From contig NZ_MVOL01000008.1 in the NCBI RefSeq assembly GCF_002018875.1, positions 248,001-312,000 of the forward strand: a stretch of DNA of 64,000 bases. The letters run 5' to 3'. The DNA comes from Pseudomonas sp. MF4836 (GTDB taxonomy: Bacteria > Pseudomonadota > Gammaproteobacteria > Pseudomonadales > Pseudomonadaceae). Numbering within the stretch: position 1 is the stretch's first letter; each line of letters begins with the position of its first letter. The notes below the pieces were generated by a model. The model was given only the letters and a program-made list of their open reading frames with translations, did not search any database and was not told the DNA's origin. This document shows positions 34,852-43,470 of the stretch, piece by piece. A program made the position numbers and the translations under genes.

Positions 34852-37800
34852 CTAGTCGAACATGAAGAGTGCGTCGTTGCTGAACTGGGCTTCGAAGCGA
34901 TTGGCCGGCATCGGGCGGCCGAACAGATAGCCCTGGACCTCGTCGCAACCGTGTTCACGCAGGAAATCCAGCTGTTCGTGGGTTTCCACGCCCTCGGCGA
35001 TCACCGCCAGGTTCAGGCTGTGGGCCATGGCAATGATGGCGCGGGCGATTTGCGCGTCCTGCTCGCCGGACGGCAGGCCATCGACGAAGGTTCGGTCGAT
35101 TTTCAGCACGTCGATCGGAAACTGCTTGAGGTAGTTCAGCGATGAGTAGCCGGTGCCGAAGTCATCGACGGCGATGCTCAGCCCCAGGTTTTTCAGGCCG
35201 GCGAGAATCTGCATGGCCTCGCTGACTTCACGCATCAGGATACTTTCGGTCAGTTCCAGCTCCAGGCACGCCGGCGGCAGGCCGGTTTCCTTGAGGATGG
35301 TAGCGATCCGCGTGCCCAGCTGGCCGTCGGAGAACTGCCGCGCCGAGATGTTCACCGAGACTTTCGGCACCCGGACCTTGGCCAGGTGCCAGGACTTGAG
35401 CTGGCGACAGGCCTCGCTGATCACCCAGTCACCGACATCCACCACCAATCCGAGTTCTTCGAGTACCGGGATGAAGTCCCCCGGTGGCACCAGCCCGCGC
35501 CGCGGATGCCGCCAGCGCAGCAGGGCCTCGGCCCCGGTCAGGCGCTTGCCGTCGCCGCTGAATTGCGGCTGGTAGTAAAGGACGAATTCTTCCTGCTCCA
35601 GGGCGTGGCGCAGGTCGCTTTCCAGCTCCAGGCGCTCCAGGGCGCTGGCGTTCATGTCCGCCTGGTAGAACTGGAAGTTGTTCTTGCCGCGTTCCTTGGC
35701 GTGGTACATCGCGGTGTCGGCGTTCTTCATCAACTGGCTCAGTTCATTACCGTCCTGCGGGCTCAGGGCGATGCCGATACTGGCGGTGACAAAGAACTCG
35801 CGGCCCTCGAGCACAAAGGGTTTTACCAGGCTGGCGAGAATCTGCTCGGCGACGTGGATCGCCCGGTTCAGCGCCATTTCACGGCTGGCGCGAGGCTGCA
35901 GGAGCAGGGTGAACTCATCGCCGCCCATGCGCGCCACGGTGTCGTCATCGTCGACGCAGCCCAGCAGGCGCGTGGCCATTTCCTTGAGCATGCGATCGCC
36001 TGCGGCATGGCCCAGGGAGTCGTTGATCGGCTTGAAGCGGTCGAGGTCGAGGAACATCAGCACCACCCAGGACTTCTGCCGTTCCGCCGATTGCAGAGCG
36101 GTGTGCAGGCGATCCTGGAACAAGGTGCGGTTGGGCAAGTGGGTCAGGGCGTCGTAGTAGGCCAGGCGGTGGATCCGCTGCTCGCTGGCCTTGCGCTCGC
36201 TGATGTCACTGAAGAAGCACACGTAGCTGGCCAGGTCGCCTTCGTCATCCAGCACCGCGGTAATCCCGACCCAGGCCGGATAATGCTCGCCATTGCGCCG
36301 CTTGAGCCAGACTTCGCCTTCCCAGGTGCTGTGCTGGTGCAGTTGCTTGAGCACATAGCGCAGGTGGGCTTCCTGCTGTTCGTCGACGGTCAGCATGTTC
36401 GGCAGTTGGTCGAGTACCTGGGACACCGCGTAACCGCTGACCCGGCTGAAGGCCTCGTTGGCCTGCACGATATAGCCGGCCGGGTCGGTGATCAGGATCG
36501 CCGAGGTCGAGTGTTCGAAAACCGTGGCAGCCATGCGCAGGTCTTTTTCCGCACGGCGTTGCTGGCTGATGTCGCGGCCGACGCCGAGCACGCCTTCGAA
36601 CGCCCCGTGCTCGTCCCACACCAGCACCAGGCGCAGCTCGATGGGGATCTTGCGGCCGTCGGCGCGCAGGCAATCGAACAGGAACAACTGGGTCTGCACC
36701 TGGCTGCGCAACTGCGCCAGTTGCTCGGGTTTGTCCAGGGCCTTGCTGACCCGGTCCATCAGGGCATAGATGCCGGTCAGTTGCTGCGGGTTGGCGATGG
36801 TCGATTGCCAGCCATTCTGGAAGATCCAGTCCACTCCATAACCCAGCACCGCCAGCACCGACGGGCTCACGTAGTTCAACGACAGCTTGCTGTCGGTGGA
36901 GAAAATCACGTCGCTGATGCTTTCGGCGAGCATCCGGTAGCGTTGCTCGCTGTCGCGCAGGGATTCGCTGGCCTCGATCTGGTCGGTGATGTCCTTGGCC
37001 ACGCCGATGATCCGCGTGACCTGGTCGTGCCGATCCCGGGCCAGCGCCTGTTCGCGGATCTCGAAACGCCGCCATTGGTCGCTGCGGTGGCGAAAGCGCA
37101 GTTGGCATTGCAACAGCTGGGCATAACCCGAATGCCGCTGCTCCTGGCGCAGGCGGTGGTAGAGGTCGGCGTCTTCCGGGTGCAGCAGGATCTCCCAGAA
37201 GTACTCGCCCATCTGGTGCAGTTCGGTCTTGTTGTAGCCCAGGGTCTGCCCCAGGTGATGGTTGCTGAAAATCATGCGCTGGCTGATCACGTCCTGCACA
37301 TACAGGTGATCGGGCACGGTACGCACCACGTCCGACCAGAAACCTTCACGCTCCAGCAGCGACAGTTCGATCAGCTTGCGGCTGGTGATGTCACTGATGC
37401 TGAGGATCACCGCGCGGTAATCGCTCGGGTCTTCCGGCAGGCGCAGCACCAGCCACAGATGCTGGTCCTTGCCCTGGGCATCGCTGAGCTTGATTTCCAG
37501 CTCCAGCTGCTTTTGGCGGGTGAGCACGGCATCCAGCAGTTGAATGCCGATGGCGTTGCCGTTGAGCGGGCAGCCGTCGATCAGCAGTTTCCAGGCGCTT
37601 TCGCAGGCGTCGACATTCAGCAGGCGCAGGGCGACCTGGTTGACTTCGGTAATGCGCAGTTCCTGCAACAGTTGCAGGCGCTGCTCGGAGCTCTGTTGCA
37701 GCCAGTGCCTGAGCTGCTCGCTGGTGCGCAGTTGCAGCTTGTCGAGCAGAACCGGGAGCCCGGAGATATCCAGCACGCACAAGGCCACGCCGGTGCCTTC

Positions 37801-38700
37801 GAAAATATCCTGGTAGCGGCGCCGACCTTCGTGCAATTGGCGCTGGCGCCGGCGCATGTTCAGCAGGGCGATCACCGGAATCAGCGAGAAAGCCAGGCCC
37901 AGCAGGCATTTGCCGATAAAGGCCGGCAACAGTTGCTCGATGACCGCGCGCTCATCGAACAGGCCGCGCAATTGCCAATCGCTATTGCCCAGGGGCGTGA
38001 CCAGCACGGTGTTGGCCATTTCATCGGGCGAAAGCTGGCCGGGTGTGGCGCTGCTGCTTTCATCGCGGCTGATGACTTGCTGGGTCAGGCGGTTTTGCAC
38101 CACCCACACCGGGCGGAAGCTTTCGTCGCTGTGCCGGGTCAGGGTCTGGAAGAAACTCGGGGCCACTCGCAGTACCCAGTAACCCTTTACCGCGCCGCTG
38201 GGCTGGTGCAGTAACAGATACACCACCGAACCCTCCGGGCCGTTGCCGAAGAAGTAGCGCTGGGCGTGGCTGCGCTCGACCAGTTTCGCCAGCCAGGCCG
38301 CATCCTGGCTGTCGGTGGCGCTGTCACTCAGCACTTGGCCCTGGGCATCGAGCAGGGCGACGCTGCGAACATCCGGCAGGGACAACTGGAGTCTTTTCAG
38401 CAGTTGCTGCTGTTGCTCGGTGTCGTGGGGCTGTTCGACGATCGGTAGCAGGTTGAGGGCAATCTGCGCGTTCAGCGCCAGGTTCAGGCTGAGGTGATCA
38501 GCCAGATCGGCGCTGTAGTCGATGGCATGTTGGTGCTGGTCTTTACGGGTTTGCTGCAGTTGGTCGAGCAACTGCCAAAACAGCAGGGCGAGCAGCAGCA
38601 GTACCAGCGTTGCCAATCCCCCCTTCAGGGTGCCGCGCAGGGGAGAGCCGGGCGCAGAGGCGATTGCGCGCACGGAAGATGGCGGAATGACATTGGACAA
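34852..38700 (-). CDS. morA: MorA-like membrane-anchored PAS-GGDEF-EAL protein
   Basis: A 1282-residue c-di-GMP enzyme. One membrane helix (about 29-47), a periplasmic sensor region to about residue 260, a second helix (near 265-283), several PAS/PAC modules, then GGDEF (RMGGDEFTLLL) and EAL domains. The EAL part keeps EALLRW, ELTES, DDFGTGYSSLNYL and EGVET...QGYLFG, so both synthase and phosphodiesterase motifs look intact. Position -9 to -6 before GGDEF reads DDDD, not RxxD, so the product-inhibition I-site is missing. The frame begins with TTG at 38700, preceded by AGGA. Location next to glyA matches P. aeruginosa morA (PA4601), which controls flagella and biofilm. Confidence 0.9.
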   Translation of the reverse strand: MSNVIPPSSVRAIASAPGSPLRGTLKGGLATLVLLLLALLFWQLLDQLQQTRKDQHQHAIDYSADLADHLSLNLALNAQIALNLLPIVEQPHDTEQQQQLLKRLQLSLPDVRSVALLDAQGQVLSDSATDSQDAAWLAKLVERSHAQRYFFGNGPEGSVVYLLLHQPSGAVKGYWVLRVAPSFFQTLTRHSDESFRPVWVVQNRLTQQVISRDESSSATPGQLSPDEMANTVLVTPLGNSDWQLRGLFDERAVIEQLLPAFIGKCLLGLAFSLIPVIALLNMRRRQRQLHEGRRRYQDIFEGTGVALCVLDISGLPVLLDKLQLRTSEQLRHWLQQSSEQRLQLLQELRITEVNQVALRLLNVDACESAWKLLIDGCPLNGNAIGIQLLDAVLTRQKQLELEIKLSDAQGKDQHLWLVLRLPEDPSDYRAVILSISDITSRKLIELSLLEREGFWSDVVRTVPDHLYVQDVISQRMIFSNHHLGQTLGYNKTELHQMGEYFWEILLHPEDADLYHRLRQEQRHSGYAQLLQCQLRFRHRSDQWRRFEIREQALARDRHDQVTRIIGVAKDITDQIEASESLRDSEQRYRMLAESISDVIFSTDSKLSLNYVSPSVLAVLGYGVDWIFQNGWQSTIANPQQLTGIYALMDRVSKALDKPEQLAQLRSQVQTQLFLFDCLRADGRKIPIELRLVLVWDEHGAFEGVLGVGRDISQQRRAEKDLRMAATVFEHSTSAILITDPAGYIVQANEAFSRVSGYAVSQVLDQLPNMLTVDEQQEAHLRYVLKQLHQHSTWEGEVWLKRRNGEHYPAWVGITAVLDDEGDLASYVCFFSDISERKASEQRIHRLAYYDALTHLPNRTLFQDRLHTALQSAERQKSWVVLMFLDLDRFKPINDSLGHAAGDRMLKEMATRLLGCVDDDDTVARMGGDEFTLLLQPRASREMALNRAIHVAEQILASLVKPFVLEGREFFVTASIGIALSPQDGNELSQLMKNADTAMYHAKERGKNNFQFYQADMNASALERLELESDLRHALEQEEFVLYYQPQFSGDGKRLTGAEALLRWRHPRRGLVPPGDFIPVLEELGLVVDVGDWVISEACRQLKSWHLAKVRVPKVSVNISARQFSDGQLGTRIATILKETGLPPACLELELTESILMREVSEAMQILAGLKNLGLSIAVDDFGTGYSSLNYLKQFPIDVLKIDRTFVDGLPSGEQDAQIARAIIAMAHSLNLAVIAEGVETHEQLDFLREHGCDEVQGYLFGRPMPANRFEAQFSNDALFMFD

Positions 38701-38897
38701 GCTGTGATCCTGCGGTTTGGCTGGACTGGCGCGACGTGCACTATAAGCCGGACGCCCGAAGGGCGGCTAGCATGCCTTGAGTTGTGGCAAAGTGCCAGCC
38801 CCGCCTGGCTGGACCTTAGTCATCCGTTGAGGTAGCTTTGCCGGTTACGCGGGAGCGTTCCAGCTCCAGACAATCAGGCATTTACCGCGCGCAGGTA

Positions 38898-38911
38898 TTG
38901 ATCACGATCAA
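38898..38911 (+). promoter_or_regulatory. Anr/FNR-like box upstream of ettA
   Basis: TTGATCACGATCAA is a perfect TTGAT-N4-ATCAA palindrome, 72 bp before the ettA ATG and about 200 bp before the divergent morA start. A possible -10 (TCTATT, 38951-38956) lies downstream on the ettA side. Confidence 0.6.
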
Positions 38912-38982
38912 CGCCCGTGCCGCGCATGGCCTGGCCCGGGCTCTGCCCGATCTATTCATCAGTCACTGACGCTAGGTTCACC

Positions 38983-40647
38983 ATGGCTCAATACGTCTTC
39001 ACCATGCATCGGCTGGGAAAAGTTGTTCCGCCGAAGCGGGAAATCCTCAAAAACATTTCGCTGTCATTCTTCCCCGGCGCCAAGATCGGCGTACTGGGCC
39101 TCAACGGTTCGGGTAAATCCACCCTGTTGAAAATCATGGCCGGCGTTGACACCGAGTTCGACGGTGAAGCACGCCCGATGCCAGACCTGAACATCGGCTA
39201 CCTGCCGCAAGAGCCGCAGCTGGACCCGACCAAGACCGTGCGTGAAGTGGTCGAGGAAGCGGTCAGCGTGATCAAGGACGCCCAGGCGCGCCTTGACGAG
39301 GTGTATGCCGCCTACGCCGACCCGGATGCCGATTTCGACAAGCTGGCCGCCGAACAGGCCAAGCTCGAAGCCATCCTGCAAGCCAGCGATGGTCATAACC
39401 TGGAGCGCCAGCTGGAAGTCGCCGCCGATGCGCTGCGCCTGCCGGCCTGGGACGCCAAGGTCGAACACCTGTCAGGTGGCGAGAAGCGTCGTGTGGCCCT
39501 GTGCCGCCTGCTGCTGTCGGCCCCCGACATGCTGCTGCTCGACGAACCGACCAACCACTTGGACGCCGATTCCGTCGCCTGGCTGGAACACTTCCTCCAC
39601 GACTTCCCGGGCACTGTGGTCGCGATTACGCACGACCGTTACTTCCTGGACAACGTTGCCGGCTGGATTCTGGAACTCGACCGTGGCGCCGGCATTCCTT
39701 ATGAAGGCAACTACTCGGGTTGGCTCGAAGCCAAGTCCGACCGTCTGGCTGCCGAATCCAAGCAGCAGTCGGCTCACGAAAAAGCCATGAAGGAAGAACT
39801 GGAGTGGGTGCGCAAAGGCGCCAAGGCCCGCCAGTCCAAATCCAAGGCTCGTCTGCAACGCTTCGAGGAAATGCAGTCCCAGGAATTCCAGAAGCGCAGC
39901 GAGACCAACGAGATCTACATCCCGGCCGGTCCGCGCCTGGGTGACAAGGTCATCGAATTCAAGAACGTCACCAAGGGCTATGGCGATCGCGTCCTGATCG
40001 ACAACCTGTCGTTCAGCATGCCTAAAGGCGCCATTGTCGGCGTGATCGGCGGTAACGGTGCGGGTAAATCCACCCTGTTCCGCATGCTGATGGGCAAGGA
40101 ACAACCGGATTCGGGCAGCATCGAAGTCGGCGAAACCGTGCAGCTGGCTTGCGTGGATCAGAGCCGCGACGACCTGGATGGCAGCAAGACTGTGTTCCAG
40201 CAGATCTCCGACGGTTCCGACCAGATCCGCATCGGCAACTACGAGATTCCGTCCCGTACCTACGTCGGTCGTTTCAACTTCAAGGGCGGCGACCAGCAGA
40301 AGTTCGTCAAGGACCTGTCCGGTGGTGAGCGCGGTCGCTTGCACCTGGCCCTGACCCTGAAAGAGGGCGGCAACGTCCTGCTGCTCGACGAACCGTCCAA
40401 CGACCTCGACGTTGAAACCCTGCGTTCCCTGGAAGAAGCCCTGCTGGACTTCCCGGGCGCCGCCATTGTGATCTCTCACGATCGGTGGTTCCTTGACCGC
40501 GTCGCGACCCACATCCTGGCGTACGAAGACGACTCGCAAGCGGTGTTCTTCGAAGGCAACTACACCGAGTACGAAGCCGATCGCAAGAAGCGCCTTGGCG
40601 AAGCGGCTGCCCAGCCGCATCGCGTACGGCACAAAAAACTGGCCTGA
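38983..40647 (+). CDS. ettA: Energy-dependent translational throttle protein EttA (ABC-F ATPase)
   Basis: Ribosome-associated ABC-F protein that slows the first elongation step when ADP is high. The 554 residues have two ATPase domains: Walker A GLNGSGKSTLL with signature LSGGEKRR, and GGNGAGKSTLF with LSGGERGR. The charged linker between them (about 240-300, KAMKEELEWVRKGAKARQSKSKARLQRFEEM) is the tRNA-interacting P-site motif region. No membrane segment. The start at 38983 (MAQYVFTMHRLGKVVPPKR) matches the family. Confidence 0.95.
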   Translation: MAQYVFTMHRLGKVVPPKREILKNISLSFFPGAKIGVLGLNGSGKSTLLKIMAGVDTEFDGEARPMPDLNIGYLPQEPQLDPTKTVREVVEEAVSVIKDAQARLDEVYAAYADPDADFDKLAAEQAKLEAILQASDGHNLERQLEVAADALRLPAWDAKVEHLSGGEKRRVALCRLLLSAPDMLLLDEPTNHLDADSVAWLEHFLHDFPGTVVAITHDRYFLDNVAGWILELDRGAGIPYEGNYSGWLEAKSDRLAAESKQQSAHEKAMKEELEWVRKGAKARQSKSKARLQRFEEMQSQEFQKRSETNEIYIPAGPRLGDKVIEFKNVTKGYGDRVLIDNLSFSMPKGAIVGVIGGNGAGKSTLFRMLMGKEQPDSGSIEVGETVQLACVDQSRDDLDGSKTVFQQISDGSDQIRIGNYEIPSRTYVGRFNFKGGDQQKFVKDLSGGERGRLHLALTLKEGGNVLLLDEPSNDLDVETLRSLEEALLDFPGAAIVISHDRWFLDRVATHILAYEDDSQAVFFEGNYTEYEADRKKRLGEAAAQPHRVRHKKLA

Positions 40648-40668
40648 TTGGGTCGGTTGAAAAAAAAG

Positions 40669-40693
40669 CGGAGCCTTCGGGCTCCGTTTTTTT
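40669..40693 (+). terminator. Rho-independent terminator of ettA
   Basis: CGGAGCC (40669-40675) and GGCTCCG (40680-40686) around a TTCG tetraloop, followed by seven T. Confidence 0.95.
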
Positions 40694-40958
40694 GCCTGGT
40701 GATTGTTGCCAGAGGGGAAGTTGAACAAGGGGAACTGCTCAATCGGCGAGCGGTTTCAGAGGTGACCGCAATCGGGCGATCGGGTTAATGTTGATCCTCG
40801 TTTCGGTGCACAAAAATCGGCTTTTCAGGGGCTGATTTATATCTAATGCACCATTTAAATTCATAACTGCGACATTTTGCGCTGTCGCGGTGCGAATCGA
40901 ATTGCTAAAGTCCCGGGCAAATCTCCGTTAACGACAATAAATTTGCCGAGACTTTTCC

Positions 40959-42296
40959 ATGATCGAATCCGTCGAAGACTTCCTTGCCCGCCTGAAAAAA
41001 CGCGATCCAGACCAGCCTGAATTCCACCAGGCGGTGGAAGAGGTACTACGCAGCCTGTGGCCTTTTCTGGAAGCCAATCCCCATTACCTGACCTCGGGTA
41101 TTCTCGAACGCATCTGCGAGCCGGAGCGTGCGGTGGTGTTCCGTGTGTCGTGGGTCGACGATCAGGGCAAGGTCCGGGTCAACCGCGGTTTCCGCATCCA
41201 GATGAACAGCGCCATCGGTCCCTACAAGGGCGGTTTGCGCTTCCACCCTTCGGTCAATCTGGGGGTGCTTAAATTCCTCGCCTTCGAACAGACCTTCAAG
41301 AATTCCCTGACCTCACTGCCCATGGGCGGCGGCAAGGGTGGTTCGGACTTCAACCCCAAGGGCAAGAGCGACGCTGAAGTCATGCGCTTCTGCCAGGCGT
41401 TCATGAGCGAGCTGTATCGTCATATCGGTGCAGACGTGGATGTGCCCGCGGGCGATATCGGCGTCGGCGCCCGGGAAATCGGTTTCCTGTTCGGGCAGTA
41501 CAAGCGCCTGAGCAACCAGTTCACCTCGGTCCTGACCGGCAAGGGCATGAGCTACGGCGGCAGCCTGATTCGTCCTGAGGCCACCGGTTTCGGTTGCGTG
41601 TACTTTGCCGAAGAGATGCTCAAGCGCCGTGGCGACCGGGTCGAAGGCAAGCGCGTGGCGATATCCGGTTCGGGCAACGTGGCGCAGTACGCGGCGCGCA
41701 AAGTCATGGACCTGGGGGGCAAGGTGATTTCCCTGTCCGACTCCGAGGGCACGCTGTATTGCGAGTCCGGCCTCAGCGAAGAGCAATGGCTGGCGGTGCT
41801 GGAGCTGAAAAACGTCAAGCGCGGGCGCATCAGCGAGTTGGCCGAGCAGTTTGGCCTGGAGTTCCGCGCTGGCCAGAGCCCTTGGTCCCTGGCGTGCGAT
41901 ATCGCATTGCCCTGCGCGACCCAGAACGAACTGGACGCCGACGCTGCTCGCACCCTGCTGCGTCAGGGCTGCATCTGCGTGGCCGAAGGCGCGAACATGC
42001 CGACCACCCTGGAGGCTGTGGATATCTTTATCGACGCCAATATCCTGTTCGCCCCGGGCAAGGCGTCGAACGCCGGCGGCGTGGCGGTGAGCGGGCTGGA
42101 GATGTCGCAGAACGCCATGCGTCTGCTGTGGACTGCTGGCGAAGTGGACAGCAAGCTGCACAACATCATGCAATCGATCCACCATGCCTGCGTGCATTAC
42201 GGCGAAGAGAACGGTCGGATCAACTACGTCAAGGGCGCGAACATTGCCGGCTTCGTCAAGGTTGCCGATGCCATGTTGGCCCAGGGCGTGGTCTGA
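40959..42296 (+). CDS. gdhA: NADP-specific glutamate dehydrogenase
   Basis: Assimilates ammonium into glutamate. The 445 residues match the hexameric NADP type. Key stretches are GPYKGGLRFHPSVN, LPMGGGKGGSDFNPKGKS with the catalytic lysine, DVPAGDIGVGAREIGFLFG, and the nucleotide site ISGSGNVAQYA. The ribosome site is weak (GAG). The 265-bp upstream region contains inverted GGTGCA (40805-40810) and TGCACC (40847-40852) half-sites resembling NtrC half-sites, but spaced too far apart for a standard site. Confidence 0.95.
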   Translation: MIESVEDFLARLKKRDPDQPEFHQAVEEVLRSLWPFLEANPHYLTSGILERICEPERAVVFRVSWVDDQGKVRVNRGFRIQMNSAIGPYKGGLRFHPSVNLGVLKFLAFEQTFKNSLTSLPMGGGKGGSDFNPKGKSDAEVMRFCQAFMSELYRHIGADVDVPAGDIGVGAREIGFLFGQYKRLSNQFTSVLTGKGMSYGGSLIRPEATGFGCVYFAEEMLKRRGDRVEGKRVAISGSGNVAQYAARKVMDLGGKVISLSDSEGTLYCESGLSEEQWLAVLELKNVKRGRISELAEQFGLEFRAGQSPWSLACDIALPCATQNELDADAARTLLRQGCICVAEGANMPTTLEAVDIFIDANILFAPGKASNAGGVAVSGLEMSQNAMRLLWTAGEVDSKLHNIMQSIHHACVHYGEENGRINYVKGANIAGFVKVADAMLAQGVV

Positions 42297-42302
42297 GGCG
42301 CT

Positions 42303-42797
42303 TCAGGCCGGTTCGATGCGGATGATCTCGATCGTCTGATCGCCTGCCGGCCGATGCCACAGCACCTCATCCCCCGGTTGCGCGCCCAGTAGCGCGCGAC
42401 CCAGGGGCGAGCCCCAGTTGACCAGGCCATGGGCGGCATCGGCCTGGTCTTCCCCCACCAGTTGCACCTGCTGCTCGCTGCCCTGTTCATCGGCGAAGGT
42501 CACGCGGCTGCCTATCTGCACCTTGGTGGTGGAAGTGGCCTGGGTCACCACCTGGGCGCTTTGCAGGCGTTGCTGGAAATACCGCAGGTCACGTTCGATA
42601 TCGGCTTGACGCTGTGGGTCCGCCTGGTCGCCCAGGCTCGCTTGTTCGCTGTGCTGGCTGTGCAGCTGCGCGACTTTGGCCTGCAACTGGGCCAGGCCGG
42701 TCGGGGTGACGTAGTTGGGTTGGGCGCTGACGAGGCGTTCGACCGGCTGGTCGGCCTGTGCGGCGGCCTGATCTTCATTGACGAAGGCACGGCTCAT
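42303..42797 (-). CDS. GreA/GreB-family transcription factor with shortened coiled coil
   Basis: A 164-residue Gre-type protein: a helical N-terminal part (about 28-80) and a C-terminal FKBP-like domain (IGSRVTFADEQGSEQQVQLVGEDQAD ... WGSPLGRALLGAQPGDEVLWHRPAGDQTIEIIRI). Compared with GreB as I remember it, the tip GDRSENADYQYN is replaced by GDQADPQRQ, and about eight residues are missing, so the second tip acid is Asp instead of Glu. It may bind the RNA polymerase secondary channel without efficient transcript cleavage. The start at 42797 follows GGGAGAA. Confidence 0.82.
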   Translation of the reverse strand: MSRAFVNEDQAAAQADQPVERLVSAQPNYVTPTGLAQLQAKVAQLHSQHSEQASLGDQADPQRQADIERDLRYFQQRLQSAQVVTQATSTTKVQIGSRVTFADEQGSEQQVQLVGEDQADAAHGLVNWGSPLGRALLGAQPGDEVLWHRPAGDQTIEIIRIEPA

Positions 42798-42868
42798 GGC
42801 ATTTCTCCCTTGATGGAGGTTGGGCCATGGTCGCAGCCTTTTAGTTTCGGGCAATGTCCGAAAGCGAC

Positions 42869-43225
42869 CTATTGCGAACGATAGGCCCGCGCCGCGCCTT
42901 GATCCTTCTCTTGCTGCCAGGCGCGCTCGCGCTCATCCCAATGGCGATCCCGGTAATCGGTGCGGTCCTGGTTTTCGAGCATGGCCTGGCATTGGCGGAA
43001 GCCATCGCTCCAGCCTTCGGCGTATTGCGGGTCCTTGAGATAGCGCGGGACGTTTTTGCGGAACTCGCCACTGATCGACCCGGCGGCCTGGCGACCGCTG
43101 ATGCACCCGTCATCGAAACCGTCGGCGAAGGCCGGCGGGTAACCCAGGGCCAGCAAATGCTCGTGGGTCGACTCGCACCCACTGATCAGCAACAACAAGA
43201 CGGCTGCCCAACCAAAACGCTTCAT
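42869..43225 (-). CDS. Lipoprotein of unknown function
   Basis: A 118-residue protein with a clear lipoprotein signal: MKRFGWAAVLLLLISGC, lipobox LISGC with Cys17. The mature part contains YPPAFADGFDDGCISGRQAAG and YAEGWSDGFRQCQAMLEN, two related GxxDGxxxG/C segments typical of small pseudomonad lipoproteins, and a charged C-terminal helix. I do not recognise a function. Confidence 0.82.
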   Translation of the reverse strand: MKRFGWAAVLLLLISGCESTHEHLLALGYPPAFADGFDDGCISGRQAAGSISGEFRKNVPRYLKDPQYAEGWSDGFRQCQAMLENQDRTDYRDRHWDERERAWQQEKDQGAARAYRSQ

Positions 43226-43364
43226 CTGCGACTCCTGGACGCTTGATGAGTGAAGTTTAGAAGCGCTTTCGTCGCGGCCTTGTGAAAAACAGGTGAGCGG
43301 TTTGTTTGGGGTTGCCGTGGGTAGGTGCTGTGGAGTGTCAGGGAGGTTATCGGCGTGATTGATG

Positions 43365-43428
43365 CCAGCGCAGCTTGGCGGCAGCGGTTACAGGAGGAGC
43401 TGTAGCCGCTGCCGCCAGGCTGCGCTGG
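43365..43428. repeat. 29-bp near-perfect inverted repeat (REP-class)
   Basis: Left arm 43365-43393 and right arm 43400-43428 are inverted copies with two differences and a 6-base GAGGAG loop. Core text TGTAGCCGCTGCCG...GGCTGCG resembles another abundant pseudomonad intergenic repeat. Both differences become G-U pairs if the plus strand is transcribed. It lies between two minus-strand genes. Confidence 0.75.
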
Positions 43429-43470
43429 GTCTTCCAGGCGCCGTGTTGGTGCAGGCGGATTGGGAGCTTC

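Noticed and set aside
35386..38214. Very long plus-strand open frame (over 900 codons) opposite morA
   Set aside because: High-GC antisense frame; its protein is low-complexity (Q, H, A, G, R, V rich) with no motifs, while the minus strand encodes clear PAS, GGDEF and EAL domains.
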